Shown: positions 24,095 to 33,107 of the stretch, in pieces
Layout of the letters: each line of letters starts with the position of its first letter
How positions within the stretch are numbered: the stretch's first letter is position 1
DNA from: Micrococcus sp. EYE_212
GTDB taxonomy: Bacteria > Actinomycetota > Actinomycetes > Actinomycetales > Micrococcaceae
Reading direction: 5' to 3'
Length of the DNA: 64,000 bases
NCBI RefSeq assembly: GCF_023147585.1
Contig: NZ_JAHXOZ010000012.1
Coordinates: forward strand, 1 to 64,000
Position numbers and translations under genes: made by a program
Notes under the pieces: model-generated
Told to the model about the DNA's origin: nothing
The model's input: the letters and a program-made list of their open reading frames with translations, nothing else
Databases searched by the model: none

Positions 24095-25609
24095 TCAGCC
24101 GTGACGCATCGTCCCGGTCTCGAGGAAGCGCTGGTGCCAGGACAGGGCCTCGCCCAGCAGGTGTGGGGTGTGCAGGCCGTCCGACCCGCGCATCGCGCGG
24201 TCGAAGTAGTCCCGCAGCTGCTCCCTGTAGTCCGGGTGCGCGCACGTGTCGATGATCGTGCGGGCGCGCTGCTTGGGGGAGAGGCCGCGCAGGTCGGCCA
24301 GGCCCTGCTCGGTGACCAGCACGTGCACGTCGTGCTCGGTGTGGTCCACGTGGGAGACCATCGGCACGATGCAGGAGATCGCCCCGTTCTTCGCGACGGA
24401 CGGCGTGAGGAAGAACGAGGTGAACGCGTTGCGGGCGAAGTCGCCGGAGCCGCCGAGGCCGTTCATCATCTTCGTGCCCATGAGGTGCGTGGAGTTCAGG
24501 TTGCCGTAGAGGTCGGCCTCGAGCATGCCGTTCATCGCCAGGATGCCGAGGCGGCGCACGAGCTCCGGGTGGTTGGAGATCTCCTGGGTGCGGATGATGA
24601 GCTTGTCCCGGTACTGGTTCACGTGGGAGTTGAAGCGCTCGGCGGCCTCCGTGGAGAGCGAGAACGCCGTGCACGAGGCCATGGAGAGGGTTCCCGAGTC
24701 CAGCGCGTCGAGCATGCCGTCCTGCACCACCTCGGTGAAGGCGGTCAGCCCGTGGAAGCGGGACTTCACGAGTTCGGCCATCACGGCGTTCGCCACGTTG
24801 CCCACGCCCGACTGCAACGGCAGCAGGCGCTCGTCGTACCGGCCCTGGGCCACCTCGTGCTCGAAGAACTCCACGAGGTGCTGGGCGATGGCCACCGAGT
24901 CGGCGTCGGCGGGCTTGAACGCCGAGTTGCGGTCCGGCGCATGGGTCTCGACGACGGCCACCACCTTGGCCGGATCCACGCCGAAGTCCGTGACGCCGAT
25001 GCGATCCGCCGGGTGGGTGACCCCGACCGGCTTGCGGTGCGGCGGCAGGGCGGTCTCGTAGTAGACGTCGTGCAGGCCGTCCAGGTCCTCGCTCTGCCAC
25101 GAGTTCACCTCGAGGATCACCTGGTCTGCGAGGTCCAGCCAGGACTTGTTGTTGCCCACGGACGAGCTCGGCACGAGCCGGCCGTTCTCCCGGATCGCGG
25201 ACACCTCGACCACGGCGGTGTGCATCGGGCCGTAGAAGCCCTCCCACACGGTCTGGGCCAGGTGGGAGAGGTGCGTGTCGATGTACTCCGTCTCACCCGC
25301 GTTGATCCTCGCGCGCATCGTGGGGTCCGTGTTGAACGGGGTGCGCAGCGCGACGCCGTCGGCCTCGGCGAGCGCGCCGTCCATCTCCGTGGACGTGGAG
25401 GCGCCGGTGTGGAGGTTGATGCGGAAGTCCTCGCCGCGGGCGTGCGCGGCCTTGATGCGCTCGGCGAGCGCCATGGGCACGGCCTTCGGGTAGCCCGATC
25501 CGGTGAAGCCGCTCATGCCCACCGTGGTCCCCGGCTGGATGAACGCCGCCGCCTCCGCCGCGGACATCACCTTGGCCTTCAGTCCGGGATGATGGATGCG
25601 AGACGACAT
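24095..25609 (-). CDS. Acetyl-CoA hydrolase/transferase (succinyl-CoA:acetate CoA-transferase type), 504 aa
   Basis: Transfers CoA between acyl-CoA and acetate. Family segments are GMSGFTGSGYPKAVPMALAE, NLHTGASTSTEMDGALAEA, GNNKSWLDLADQVILEVN, GVGNVANAVMAEL, FTEVVQDGMLD with the Glu that forms the acyl-glutamyl intermediate, LNSTHLMGTKMMNGLGGSGD and VTEQGLADLRGLSPKQRA. Length and motifs match the 500-residue class that includes SucC-type acetate CoA-transferases (AarC-like). Separate promoter region from abgT. The downstream citrate synthase at 60131 is not linked. Confidence 0.94.
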   Translation of the reverse strand: MSSRIHHPGLKAKVMSAAEAAAFIQPGTTVGMSGFTGSGYPKAVPMALAERIKAAHARGEDFRINLHTGASTSTEMDGALAEADGVALRTPFNTDPTMRARINAGETEYIDTHLSHLAQTVWEGFYGPMHTAVVEVSAIRENGRLVPSSSVGNNKSWLDLADQVILEVNSWQSEDLDGLHDVYYETALPPHRKPVGVTHPADRIGVTDFGVDPAKVVAVVETHAPDRNSAFKPADADSVAIAQHLVEFFEHEVAQGRYDERLLPLQSGVGNVANAVMAELVKSRFHGLTAFTEVVQDGMLDALDSGTLSMASCTAFSLSTEAAERFNSHVNQYRDKLIIRTQEISNHPELVRRLGILAMNGMLEADLYGNLNSTHLMGTKMMNGLGGSGDFARNAFTSFFLTPSVAKNGAISCIVPMVSHVDHTEHDVHVLVTEQGLADLRGLSPKQRARTIIDTCAHPDYREQLRDYFDRAMRGSDGLHTPHLLGEALSWHQRFLETGTMRHG

Positions 25610-25677
25610 GGAGCCTCCAGGGGCGTGATGCGGACGAGGACGGGCAAGGGCCAGGGTACCTGTGCCAGGGTGTCGGC

Positions 25678-26241
25678 ATGCGCTTCACCCAGGCCGAGCT
25701 CCAGGAGTTCCGCGACCGCACCGTGCCGGACCTGCTCCCGGACCCGCTGCGCCTGCTGTTCGTGGGCATCAACCCGAGCCTGTGGAGCGCCGCCACGGGC
25801 GCGCACTTCGGCCGACCCGGCAACCGCTTCTACCCGGCCCTGCACCGGGCCGGCATCACCTCGCACCTCATCGACGCCTCCGGCGGCTATCCCGACGTCG
25901 GCCTGGCCGAGCTCCGGGCGAAGGGCATCGGCATCTCCAACCTGGTCCCGCGGGCCACGGCCCGCGCCGACGAGCTCGTGCGGGCCGAGCTCGAGGCCGC
26001 CCCCGCCCGGCTGGACGCCCTCGTCACCGCGCACGCGCCCGCCGCCGTCGCGGTGCTGGGGGTGACCTCCTACCGGACGGCGTTCGGCGTGCCGAAGGCG
26101 CGCCTGGGGGAGCAGGACTCGCCGTGGCCGAGCACCCGCCTGTTCGTGGCGCCGAATCCGAGCGGGCTCAATGCCCACGCGACGCTGGACTCGCTCGCCG
26201 CGGACTACCGGGCGATCGCGAGCGCGGCGGGGACCCTGTAG
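25678..26241 (+). CDS. mug: Mismatch-specific uracil/thymine-DNA glycosylase (Mug/TDG family), 187 aa
   Basis: Excises U or T from G mismatches. The sequence shows LRLLFVGINPSLWSAATGAHF, where GINPS includes the Asn that positions the catalytic water, followed by GRPGNRFYPALHRAGIT, GIGISNLVPRATARADEL, AVAVLGVTSYRTAFG and VAPNPSGLNAHAT, the intercalation loop. This copy is full length; a near-identical paralogue at 7855 lacks 35 internal residues. CAGGGT lies 6 nt before the ATG, close to the leaderless pattern seen elsewhere in this window. Transcribed divergently from the CoA-transferase gene. Confidence 0.93.
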   Translation: MRFTQAELQEFRDRTVPDLLPDPLRLLFVGINPSLWSAATGAHFGRPGNRFYPALHRAGITSHLIDASGGYPDVGLAELRAKGIGISNLVPRATARADELVRAELEAAPARLDALVTAHAPAAVAVLGVTSYRTAFGVPKARLGEQDSPWPSTRLFVAPNPSGLNAHATLDSLAADYRAIASAAGTL

Positions 26242-26437
26242 ACGAGGTCAGCTGCGCGCCCGAGTCTGGGCGAAGGACGCAGACCACCGCCATCCGTGGC
26301 AGCAGGCAGACGCATCGGCGCCTCACCGCTCCGGCGTCGGAACGTCGGTCCCGTCGTGGTCAGCGAAATCCGGCAGACGCTCGCGCCGCGGATGGCCCGG
26401 TGAGCCGAGACGGCACGGGAGGGGCCGCTAGCCTGGT

Positions 26438-26488
<51 letters not shown>

Positions 26489-26502
26489 CCGCGAGGAGAG
26501 CC

Positions 26503-27837
26503 ATGCTCCAGCCCCACCAGCACGCGCCGCAGTTCCTCCGCACCATGGCGGACGGCACGATCAAGCAGGTCAACCCGTTCAGCGGCACCGAGGTGTGGAC
26601 CGTCCCGGGGCGGGCCAACCGCCCGCTGGGGCTCGCGCGGCCGGAGCCGCGCCCCCTCGATCCGGCTGAGCACGACCGTCACTGCGCGTTCTGCGCGGGG
26701 CGATACCTGGAGACCCCGCCGGAGAAAGCCCGCGTCGTCCGCGGCGCGGGAGGGTCCTTCGAGACCCTCGCCGGCCTCGGTGCTGAGCACCTCTTCGACA
26801 CCGTCGCCGCGTTCCGCCGGGTCCCCAACCTCTTCGAGATCCTCAGCTACGACTACTGGCGCGCCAACTACGGCTACGCGCTCACGACGGCGGCGCGGCG
26901 CCACCGCGATGACTACCTCGCCTCGGAGGCCGGCCGGGCCCACGTGCGCGCCGTCGTCGAGACGAAGCTGCGGGCCGCGGGGAGGAGCCCCGACGAGATC
27001 GACGCGATGTCCGAGGACGAGACGATCGATGCGGCCTCGGGGTTCTTCGGCGGCGGGCACGACGTGATCATCGCCCGGCGCCACTACGTGGACGGCGCCG
27101 CGGACGACCACCGGCTGGCCAGCGCCGGCACGCTGACCCTGGACGAGCACCACGCGTTCATCGCCTTCACCGCGGAGGCCGCCCGCGCGCTGTACGAGGC
27201 CAACCGCGACGTCCGCTACGTCTCGGTGTTCCAGAACTGGCTCAAGCCCGCCGGCGCCTCCTTCGACCACCTGCACAAGCAGCTGGTGGCCATCGACGAG
27301 CGTGGAGCGCAGAACGAGGCGGTGCTCGCGCGGCTGCGCGCCGACCCGAACGTCTTCAACGAGGACGCCGTCAACTACGCGGCCCGCCACAACCTGGTGA
27401 TCGCGGAGAACGAGCACGCCGTCATGTTCGCCGGCTTCGGGCACCGCTACCCGACCCTCGAGGTGTACTCCAAGAGCGCGGAGTCGGATCCGTGGGCCCA
27501 GGCGCCCGAGGAGCTGCGCGGCATGTCCGACCTGCTCCACGCCGCCCACGCCGCGACCGGCGCGGACGTGCCCTGCAACGAGGAGTGGCACACCCGCCCG
27601 GCCGACGTCGAGGCCGGCATGCCGTGGCGGGTGTGCCTCAAGTGGCGTGTCTCCACGCTGGCCGGCTTCGAGGGCGCGACGAAGATCAACGTCAACGCGG
27701 TCAGCCCGTACGGCGTGCGAGACCGCGTGGTGGACCGGCTCTTCTCCCTCCGGGCCGAGGGGACGGTGGCGCCGGACATGCTGATCGCCGCCGAGGCGCC
27801 GTGCCGGCCGAACATGCTGCGCTACGCCAGGCGGTAG
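26503..27837 (+). CDS. DUF4921 family protein (HIT/GalT-like), 444 aa
   Basis: The N-terminal region has HCAFCAGRYLETPPEKAR, a CxxC zinc-type motif as in galactose-1-phosphate uridylyltransferases, and FDTVAAFRRVPNLFEILSYD. The core carries FQNWLKPAGASFDHLHKQLV, whose HLHKQ matches the HxHxQ active site of nucleotidyl-transferring HIT proteins. This layout is that of DUF4921, a GalT-related group with no assigned substrate that I know of. GAGGAG lies before the ATG, directly after the hexanucleotide repeat. A nucleotidyltransferase or hydrolase role is inference. Confidence 0.88.
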   Translation: MLQPHQHAPQFLRTMADGTIKQVNPFSGTEVWTVPGRANRPLGLARPEPRPLDPAEHDRHCAFCAGRYLETPPEKARVVRGAGGSFETLAGLGAEHLFDTVAAFRRVPNLFEILSYDYWRANYGYALTTAARRHRDDYLASEAGRAHVRAVVETKLRAAGRSPDEIDAMSEDETIDAASGFFGGGHDVIIARRHYVDGAADDHRLASAGTLTLDEHHAFIAFTAEAARALYEANRDVRYVSVFQNWLKPAGASFDHLHKQLVAIDERGAQNEAVLARLRADPNVFNEDAVNYAARHNLVIAENEHAVMFAGFGHRYPTLEVYSKSAESDPWAQAPEELRGMSDLLHAAHAATGADVPCNEEWHTRPADVEAGMPWRVCLKWRVSTLAGFEGATKINVNAVSPYGVRDRVVDRLFSLRAEGTVAPDMLIAAEAPCRPNMLRYARR

Positions 27838-27857
27838 GGGCGGGCCGTCCCCTCGCG

Positions 27858-27863
27858 TAGCGT
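27858..27863 (+). promoter_or_regulatory. -10 box of a leaderless promoter (ABC1 kinase gene)
   Basis: TAGCGT, then 7 nt, then ATG at 27871. Confidence 0.5.
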
Positions 27864-27870
27864 GGACCCC

Positions 27871-29529
27871 ATGGCCCGCCAGCTCCAGCGCTACCGTGAG
27901 ATCGCCCACGTCATGTCCCGGAACGGCCTCTACGCGACGGCCGTGCAGGCCGGGCTCGGCCGCTGGCTGCCCGCCACGGACCGGCAGGCTCACCTGGGAG
28001 GCGTCGACGCCGCCGCCCGCCCCGAGCTCGTGGTGCGCACCTTCGAGGAGCTCGGGACCACGTTCGTGAAGCTGGGCCAGCTGATCTCGACCCGGCCCGA
28101 CCTCTTCCCGGAGAGCTACTGCCGTGCGTTCGCCCGGTTGACGGACAGCACCACCCCGATCCCGTTCGAGGCGCTCGCCGAGACCGTGCGCGAGGACTTC
28201 GGGGCCTCCGTGGACGAGATCTTCGCGTGGTTCGACACGACGCCGCTGGCGACCGCCTCGATCGGCCAGGCGCACCTGGCGCGGCTGCGGGACGGGCGTG
28301 ACGTCGTCGTGAAGATCCGCAAGCCCGGCGTGGTGGAGGAGGTCCAGACCGACCTGGAGATCCTGCGGACGCTGGCCGGGCGCCTCTCCCGTGCCTTCCG
28401 GACACTGCAGGACATGGACATCGTGGGGATGGTGGAGCAGTTCGACCGCTCCCTGCGGGCCGAGCTGGACTACCTCGTGGAGGCGCGGGCGTGCGAGGAG
28501 ATCGCGGCCAACTTCGCCGGCACTCCGGGCGTGCGCTTCCCGTGGATCGACTGGGAGACCACGTCCTCGCGCGTGCTGACCATGCAGCGCCTCTCCGGCC
28601 TGCGGGTGGACGACGTCGACGCCCTGGACGCCGCCGGCGTGGACCGGGAGGACCTCGCCTACCGCGCCGCCGACGTCCTGCTGCGCATGGTGTTCGAGCA
28701 CGGGGTGTTCCACGCGGACCCTCATGCGGGCAACCTGTTCATCGAGTCCGACGGCACGATCGGGTTCATCGACTTCGGCTCCGTCGGCCGGATCAGCCCC
28801 GCTGTCCGACGCCAGTTCGCCCGCATGGCGATGGCGTTCGCGAGCCAGGACACCGACGGGCTCGTGCGGGGGCTCCTGGAGATCGCGCCTCCGCGAGGCA
28901 CCGTGGACCGGCGCCGCCTGCGCTGGGAGGTCTTCCGCATCACCTCCCGCCTCGACGGCGCCGAGCTCGCGGAGATCCGCGTGGACCAGATCGTCTCCCA
29001 GGTCTTCGCGATCGTGCGGCACCACCGGCTGGCGCTGCCGCCGGAGCTCGTGCAGCTGTGCCGGATGCTGATCATCGTGGACGGCGTCGGCGTGCGGCTC
29101 CACCCGGGCTTCGACTACTCCTTCGTCCTCACCCCGTTCGCCGCGCGCATGGCCGGGGAGCATCTGAACCCCCGGCGCCTCGCCGCACGCGTGGCCGGCG
29201 CAGCCGCGGCTGCGGCCGAGCTCGGCTTCGACCTGCCCGGGTACGCGCGCAAGTTCCTCGAGCGCCTCGACGACGGCGGCGTGGACGTGAACCTCAAGAC
29301 CGGCGAGCTCGAGCCCCTCGTCGCCCGCGTCGAGCGCACGGGGGACCGGATCGTGGCCGCGATGGTGGTGGCCGCGATGATCTCCGGCGGCACCAACGTG
29401 CTCGTGGCCTACAAGGACCAGCTCGGCCGGTACGCGGCGCCCGTGGTCGCCGCCGGAGGAGCCGCGCTCACCGGCGGCAGCGTCTACCTGGCGTGGACCG
29501 GGCGTCCGCGGCGCAAGCCCCGGCGCTGA
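27871..29529 (+). CDS. ABC1/AarF (UbiB)-family atypical kinase, 552 aa
   Basis: Atypical protein-kinase-like ATPases linked to isoprenoid-quinone biosynthesis. Visible markers: the KxGQ motif in FVKLGQLISTRPDLFPESY, ATASIGQAHLARLRDGRDVV, the Lys in VVVKIRKPGV, FDRSLRAELDYLVEARACEE, FHADPHAGNLFIE (catalytic Asp/Asn) and GFIDFGSVGRIS (metal Asp). Two C-terminal hydrophobic helices near residues 490-540 anchor it to the membrane. A GTG 9 nt upstream is possible, but a TAGCGT box 7 nt before the ATG favours the leaderless ATG. Whether it acts on menaquinone synthesis here is inference. Confidence 0.92.
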   Translation: MARQLQRYREIAHVMSRNGLYATAVQAGLGRWLPATDRQAHLGGVDAAARPELVVRTFEELGTTFVKLGQLISTRPDLFPESYCRAFARLTDSTTPIPFEALAETVREDFGASVDEIFAWFDTTPLATASIGQAHLARLRDGRDVVVKIRKPGVVEEVQTDLEILRTLAGRLSRAFRTLQDMDIVGMVEQFDRSLRAELDYLVEARACEEIAANFAGTPGVRFPWIDWETTSSRVLTMQRLSGLRVDDVDALDAAGVDREDLAYRAADVLLRMVFEHGVFHADPHAGNLFIESDGTIGFIDFGSVGRISPAVRRQFARMAMAFASQDTDGLVRGLLEIAPPRGTVDRRRLRWEVFRITSRLDGAELAEIRVDQIVSQVFAIVRHHRLALPPELVQLCRMLIIVDGVGVRLHPGFDYSFVLTPFAARMAGEHLNPRRLAARVAGAAAAAAELGFDLPGYARKFLERLDDGGVDVNLKTGELEPLVARVERTGDRIVAAMVVAAMISGGTNVLVAYKDQLGRYAAPVVAAGGAALTGGSVYLAWTGRPRRKPRR

Positions 29530-29644
29530 GGGCCGTGTCGCGCCGAGCGGAGGAGGCCGACGCCCCGCCGATCCCCTCGCTCGCCGAGGTCGAATGGATG
29601 CGGCAGGGGCGCAGCGCCCCCGAGCACCCCTCGAGCGAGCGTCC

Positions 29645-29839
29645 CACCGCGAGCCGGCAGGACGCGGCCGCCACGTCGAACTCGCTGTGCAGGCGTGTGC
29701 GTCCCTGCGCAAGGGAGTACCGGCGCCGCGTGCGGCTGACGCGCTGGGCCGTCGTCGTGTAGCCCACCGAGGTGCTCTCGAAGGCGAGGGTGCGCCGGTC
29801 GACACCGGCGGTGCCCTCCAGCGCCTCGGCCCGGTCGTA
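29645..29839 (-). pseudogene. Remnant of a nitrobindin-like (FABP/THAP4-type) haem-binding protein gene
   Basis: One minus-strand frame of 65 codons, with almost only G or C in third positions, reads TLAFESTSVGYTTTAQRVSR, then RRRYSLAQG and FDVAAAS. This resembles the C-terminal strands of bacterial nitrobindins, which have SxxVGxTxTAKEV followed by an R-rich strand and DMAAVGQPL. No start codon fits upstream, because the serine hydrolase gene begins there, and the frame loses similarity after AAAS. It looks like a truncated, decayed gene. It occupies most of the 322-nt gap between the ABC1 and serine hydrolase genes; nothing else is seen there. Confidence 0.4.
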
Positions 29840-29851
29840 GGGTGGGTGACC

Positions 29852-31306
29852 ATGGTCACCCGCACGCCGCCGCAGCTCACCCCCGCCCGCCTCCGCGAGA
29901 TCGCCCCCTACCTCTCCCGATGGATCGCCACGCAGGTGGAGACCCGCCAGGTCCCGGGCGCTCAGGTCGCCGTCCGGATCGGGGACGAGCTGGTCCTCTC
30001 CGAGGCGTTCGGCGTCGCGGACGAGTCCTCGGGCGATCCCCTCACCACGGACCACCTCTTCCGGGTGGCCAGCCACTCCAAGACGTTCACCGCCGTCGCC
30101 GTGCTGCGCCTCGTCGAGGACGGTCGCCTGCGGCTGGACGACACCGTGGCCGACCTCCTCCCGCGCTGCGCGGACACCCCCCTCGCAGGCGCCACCGTCC
30201 GCGAGCTGCTCAGCCATACCTCCGGCGCGATCCGCGACGGCGTGGACGCCGACTTCTGGGTGCTCGACGAGGACTTCCTCGACCCGGAGGCCCTCCTCGC
30301 GGTCGTCCGGGAGCACGGCGCCGCCTATGCCCCGCAGGAGCACTTCAAGTACTCGAACATCGGCTACGGGGTCCTCGGCGCGATCATCGAGCAGGTCACG
30401 GGCCGGGACTACGCCGAGCACGTGGCGGACGACGTCGTCGCGCGCCTGGGCCTGACGGACACCCACCCCGAGCTCACGGACGAGCTCGACCGCCGTGCCG
30501 CCGTCGGCCACACCCGCGCGCACGGCACGGGCCGCGACCGCCGGCGCGTGACCATCGACCAGGCCACCACCGGCGCGCTCGCGGCCGCCACCGGCTTCGT
30601 CTCCCGCGCCGAGGAGCTCAGCAGGTTCTTCGGCGCCCTCGCGCTGGGGCGCAGGGAACTCCTCACCGACCGCACCCTGCGCCTCATGCACCGCGCCGAG
30701 GCCACGTTCGAGCGCGTCACCGGCACGGGCACCTACGGACTCGGCCTCATCGGAACGACGGTGGGGGAGCGGCGGATGGTCGGCCACTCGGGCGGGTTCC
30801 CCGGGCAGATCACCCGCACGCTCGTGGACCCGACGGACGGGCTCGCGGTCTGCGTCCTCACCAACGCGGTGGACGGGCCGGCCGAGTCGCTCGCCGTCGG
30901 GCTCCTTCAGCTCGTGGACCTGCTCACGGCGCCCGCCGCGGACTGGCAGGCCCTGCCCGACGGCGTCGCACCCGCCGATCTGGACCGCCTCACCGGCCGC
31001 TACGTCTCGCTGTGGGGGGAGATGGACATCGTGCGCGGCGGTGACCGGCTCGTCCGCCTCGACCCCACCACCCCCGGCCCCCTCGACGCGAAGGAGGAGC
31101 TGCGCGCCCTGGACGCCACCACGCTGCGCGTGGAGGACACGGACGGCTTCGGCGCCGCGGGGGAGCGCATCCCCTTCGAGCTCGACGACGACGGGCGTGT
31201 CACCCGGGTGCGCGTCACCGGCGTCAGCAGCTGGCCCGAGGAGGCGTTCCTGGCCCGGCGCGGCGAGCACTGGGCGCGGGGGGACGCCGGGTCCGCCCAG
31301 GAGTGA
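29852..31306 (+). CDS. Serine hydrolase, beta-lactamase class C/PBP fold, 484 aa
   Basis: Active-site motifs of the family: VASHSKTFTAVAVL (SxxK, with Ser and Lys), FKYSNIGYGVLG (YxN) and MVGHSGGFPGQI (HxG, replacing KTG). There is no signal peptide, so it is probably a cytoplasmic esterase or peptidase rather than a true beta-lactamase. A C-terminal beta-domain (about 360-484) resembles the lipocalin-like domain of EstB-type proteins. TAGGGT lies 8 nt before the ATG at 29852, suggesting a leaderless mRNA; a GTG 6 nt earlier is an alternative. Confidence 0.9.
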   Translation: MVTRTPPQLTPARLREIAPYLSRWIATQVETRQVPGAQVAVRIGDELVLSEAFGVADESSGDPLTTDHLFRVASHSKTFTAVAVLRLVEDGRLRLDDTVADLLPRCADTPLAGATVRELLSHTSGAIRDGVDADFWVLDEDFLDPEALLAVVREHGAAYAPQEHFKYSNIGYGVLGAIIEQVTGRDYAEHVADDVVARLGLTDTHPELTDELDRRAAVGHTRAHGTGRDRRRVTIDQATTGALAAATGFVSRAEELSRFFGALALGRRELLTDRTLRLMHRAEATFERVTGTGTYGLGLIGTTVGERRMVGHSGGFPGQITRTLVDPTDGLAVCVLTNAVDGPAESLAVGLLQLVDLLTAPAADWQALPDGVAPADLDRLTGRYVSLWGEMDIVRGGDRLVRLDPTTPGPLDAKEELRALDATTLRVEDTDGFGAAGERIPFELDDDGRVTRVRVTGVSSWPEEAFLARRGEHWARGDAGSAQE

Positions 31307-31408
31307 GGCGCGCCGACCGACCGCGAGCTCCATGAGTGACGGATTTCGCGCGGCCGGCACGGCCCTCCGCGCGGGGAATTCGGGCCGGAAGGGAGCAGAC
31401 TTCTGCCC

Positions 31409-32392
31409 ATGAGTCACACCGGCCTCGAGGAAGCACCCAGGACGACGTCGCAGGACGGAGGCGGCGAGGGCCTGCTGACCGTCCTCATCGCCCTCGGCGT
31501 GAACGCGGCGATCGCGATCGTGAAGTCGGTGGTCGGCGCGATCACCGGATCGGCGGCCATGGTCGCGGAGGCCGCGCACTCGTGGGCGGACGCCGGCAAC
31601 GAGGTCTTCCTGCTCCTCGCGGAGAAGCGGGCGGTCAAGGCCGCGGACGAGCGGCACCCCCTCGGCTACGGCCGCGCCGCCTACGTGTGGTCCATGGTCG
31701 CGGCGTTCGGCCTGTTCGCCGTCGGCGCCGCCGTCTCCGTGTGGCACGGCATCTCGGTGTGGGGCGTGGACGAGGGGGAGTCGGACTACACGCTCGCGTA
31801 CATCGTGCTCGCCGTCGCCTTCGTGCTCGAGGGCTACTCCTTCCTCAACGCGCATCGCCGCGTGAACAGGGACGCCGAGGAACGGCGCATCAGCCGCTTC
31901 CAGTTCCTCCAGCGCACCTCCGACCCCACGCTCCGTGCGGTGTGGGTGGAGGACGCCTCGGCCCTCACGGGCCTCGTGATCGCCGCGGCGGCCATGTTCC
32001 TGCACCAGGTCACGGGCGACGCCCGCTGGGACGCCGTCGGCTCCATCCTCGTGGGCGTCCTGCTCGGCGTCGTGGCGGTCTTCCTGCTCGCCCGCAACAT
32101 GGCGTTCCTCGTCGGCGAGGTGGGTGACCCGGCCGTGCGCGCCCGCGCGCTGCGCTGGCTCCAGGAGCGGCCCGAGGTCGTCTCGGTCAGCTACCTGCAC
32201 CTCGAGTACGTCGGGCCGGAGCGCATGCTCATCGTGGGGGCGGTGGACCTGGCCGGGGACGAGCGTGAGAGTGAGGCCGCGATGATGCTGCAGCGCGTCG
32301 AGGACACCCTGCTCGAGCACCCGAACGTCGCCGCGGTCGTGCTCTCGCTCTCCAACCCGGGCCACGCCCCGCTGGCCCTGGACGAGGGCTGA
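31409..32392 (+). CDS. Cation diffusion facilitator (CDF) metal exporter, 327 aa
   Basis: Proton-coupled efflux of divalent metals such as Zn, Co, Fe or Mn. TM2 has VAEAAHSWADAGNEVFLL, whose HxxxD (HSWAD) is a metal-site variant, and TM5 has VWVEDASALTGLVIAAA with ExxxxxG-type spacing. About six membrane segments precede a soluble C-terminal domain (RALRWLQERPEVVSVSYLHL). The His in TM2 and an Asp/Glu in TM5 suggest a Zn-type or mixed-specificity site (inference). CAGACT lies 7 nt before the ATG, another short-leader promoter. Confidence 0.9.
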   Translation: MSHTGLEEAPRTTSQDGGGEGLLTVLIALGVNAAIAIVKSVVGAITGSAAMVAEAAHSWADAGNEVFLLLAEKRAVKAADERHPLGYGRAAYVWSMVAAFGLFAVGAAVSVWHGISVWGVDEGESDYTLAYIVLAVAFVLEGYSFLNAHRRVNRDAEERRISRFQFLQRTSDPTLRAVWVEDASALTGLVIAAAAMFLHQVTGDARWDAVGSILVGVLLGVVAVFLLARNMAFLVGEVGDPAVRARALRWLQERPEVVSVSYLHLEYVGPERMLIVGAVDLAGDERESEAAMMLQRVEDTLLEHPNVAAVVLSLSNPGHAPLALDEG

Positions 32393-32412
32393 GGGTCTCC
32401 GCGCGTCAGCGC

Positions 32413-32853
32413 TCAGTGCGTCTCAGGGCGCCGGCGCGCCTGCTTGACCTCGCCGCGCTGCCGCTTCGCCTCGAGGCGGCGGCGCTGGGACCCGCGCGTG
32501 GGCTTCGTGGGCCGGCGGGGCACGGGCGGAGCGATCGCGTCCCGGACCAGACCGGCGAGGCGCTCGCGGGCGGCCGCGCGGTTGCGCCGCTGGGAGCGGT
32601 GCTCGTGAGCCTCGACGGTCAGGACCGTTCCGTGCAGCCTCGTGGCCAGGCGGTCGAGGGCCCGCGCGCGCTGGGCCTCGTCGAGCGCTGTGGTCGTGGC
32701 GAGGTCGAGGCTGAGCTGGACGCGGGAGTCCGCGGTGTTCACGCCCTGCCCGCCCGGCCCCGACGCGTGGGAGAACCGCTCCGTCAGCTCGTCGGCGGGC
32801 ACCCGGAGCCCGCGCGGTGCGCCGGGGCCGGGGCGGACGCGCAGCTCATCCAC
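32413..32853 (-). CDS. arfB: Alternative ribosome-rescue factor ArfB (aminoacyl-tRNA hydrolase), 146 aa
   Basis: A codon-independent release factor that frees ribosomes stalled at mRNA 3' ends. The GGQ loop is present in FSHASGPGGQGVNTADSRVQ, with the following HRSQRRNRAAARERL region and a basic C-terminal tail (PTKPTRGSQRRRLEAKRQRG) that inserts into the empty mRNA channel. Length is typical. Convergent with the CDF gene, whose stop is 20 nt away. Confidence 0.95.
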   Translation of the reverse strand: MDELRVRPGPGAPRGLRVPADELTERFSHASGPGGQGVNTADSRVQLSLDLATTTALDEAQRARALDRLATRLHGTVLTVEAHEHRSQRRNRAAARERLAGLVRDAIAPPVPRRPTKPTRGSQRRRLEAKRQRGEVKQARRRPETH

Positions 32854-33107
32854 GGCGCCGCCCGGAATCGGCTCGCCGGGCCCAGGCGGGGGCGGGGCGC
32901 CGTCGGCGCGGGGTCAGGGGGTGCATCCACCCAGGATCCCACCGGCCCTCTCCGGGCGCCACGACGGCGCGGGCTCTCTGGTCCGCGGACCTGCCGACGG
33001 GGGCCGTGCGGCGCACCGGGGAGGCGGCCACGCCTGTTAGCGTTCATGCTGGGCGGGCCGTGAGCGGACGGCCCGCCGTCGGCCACGCACGAGGGGACAG
33101 GACCGTC

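Noticed and set aside
29852-31306. True class C beta-lactamase resistance gene
   Set aside because: SxxK, YxN and HxG motifs are present, but no signal peptide and a C-terminal esterase-type domain argue for a cytoplasmic hydrolase.
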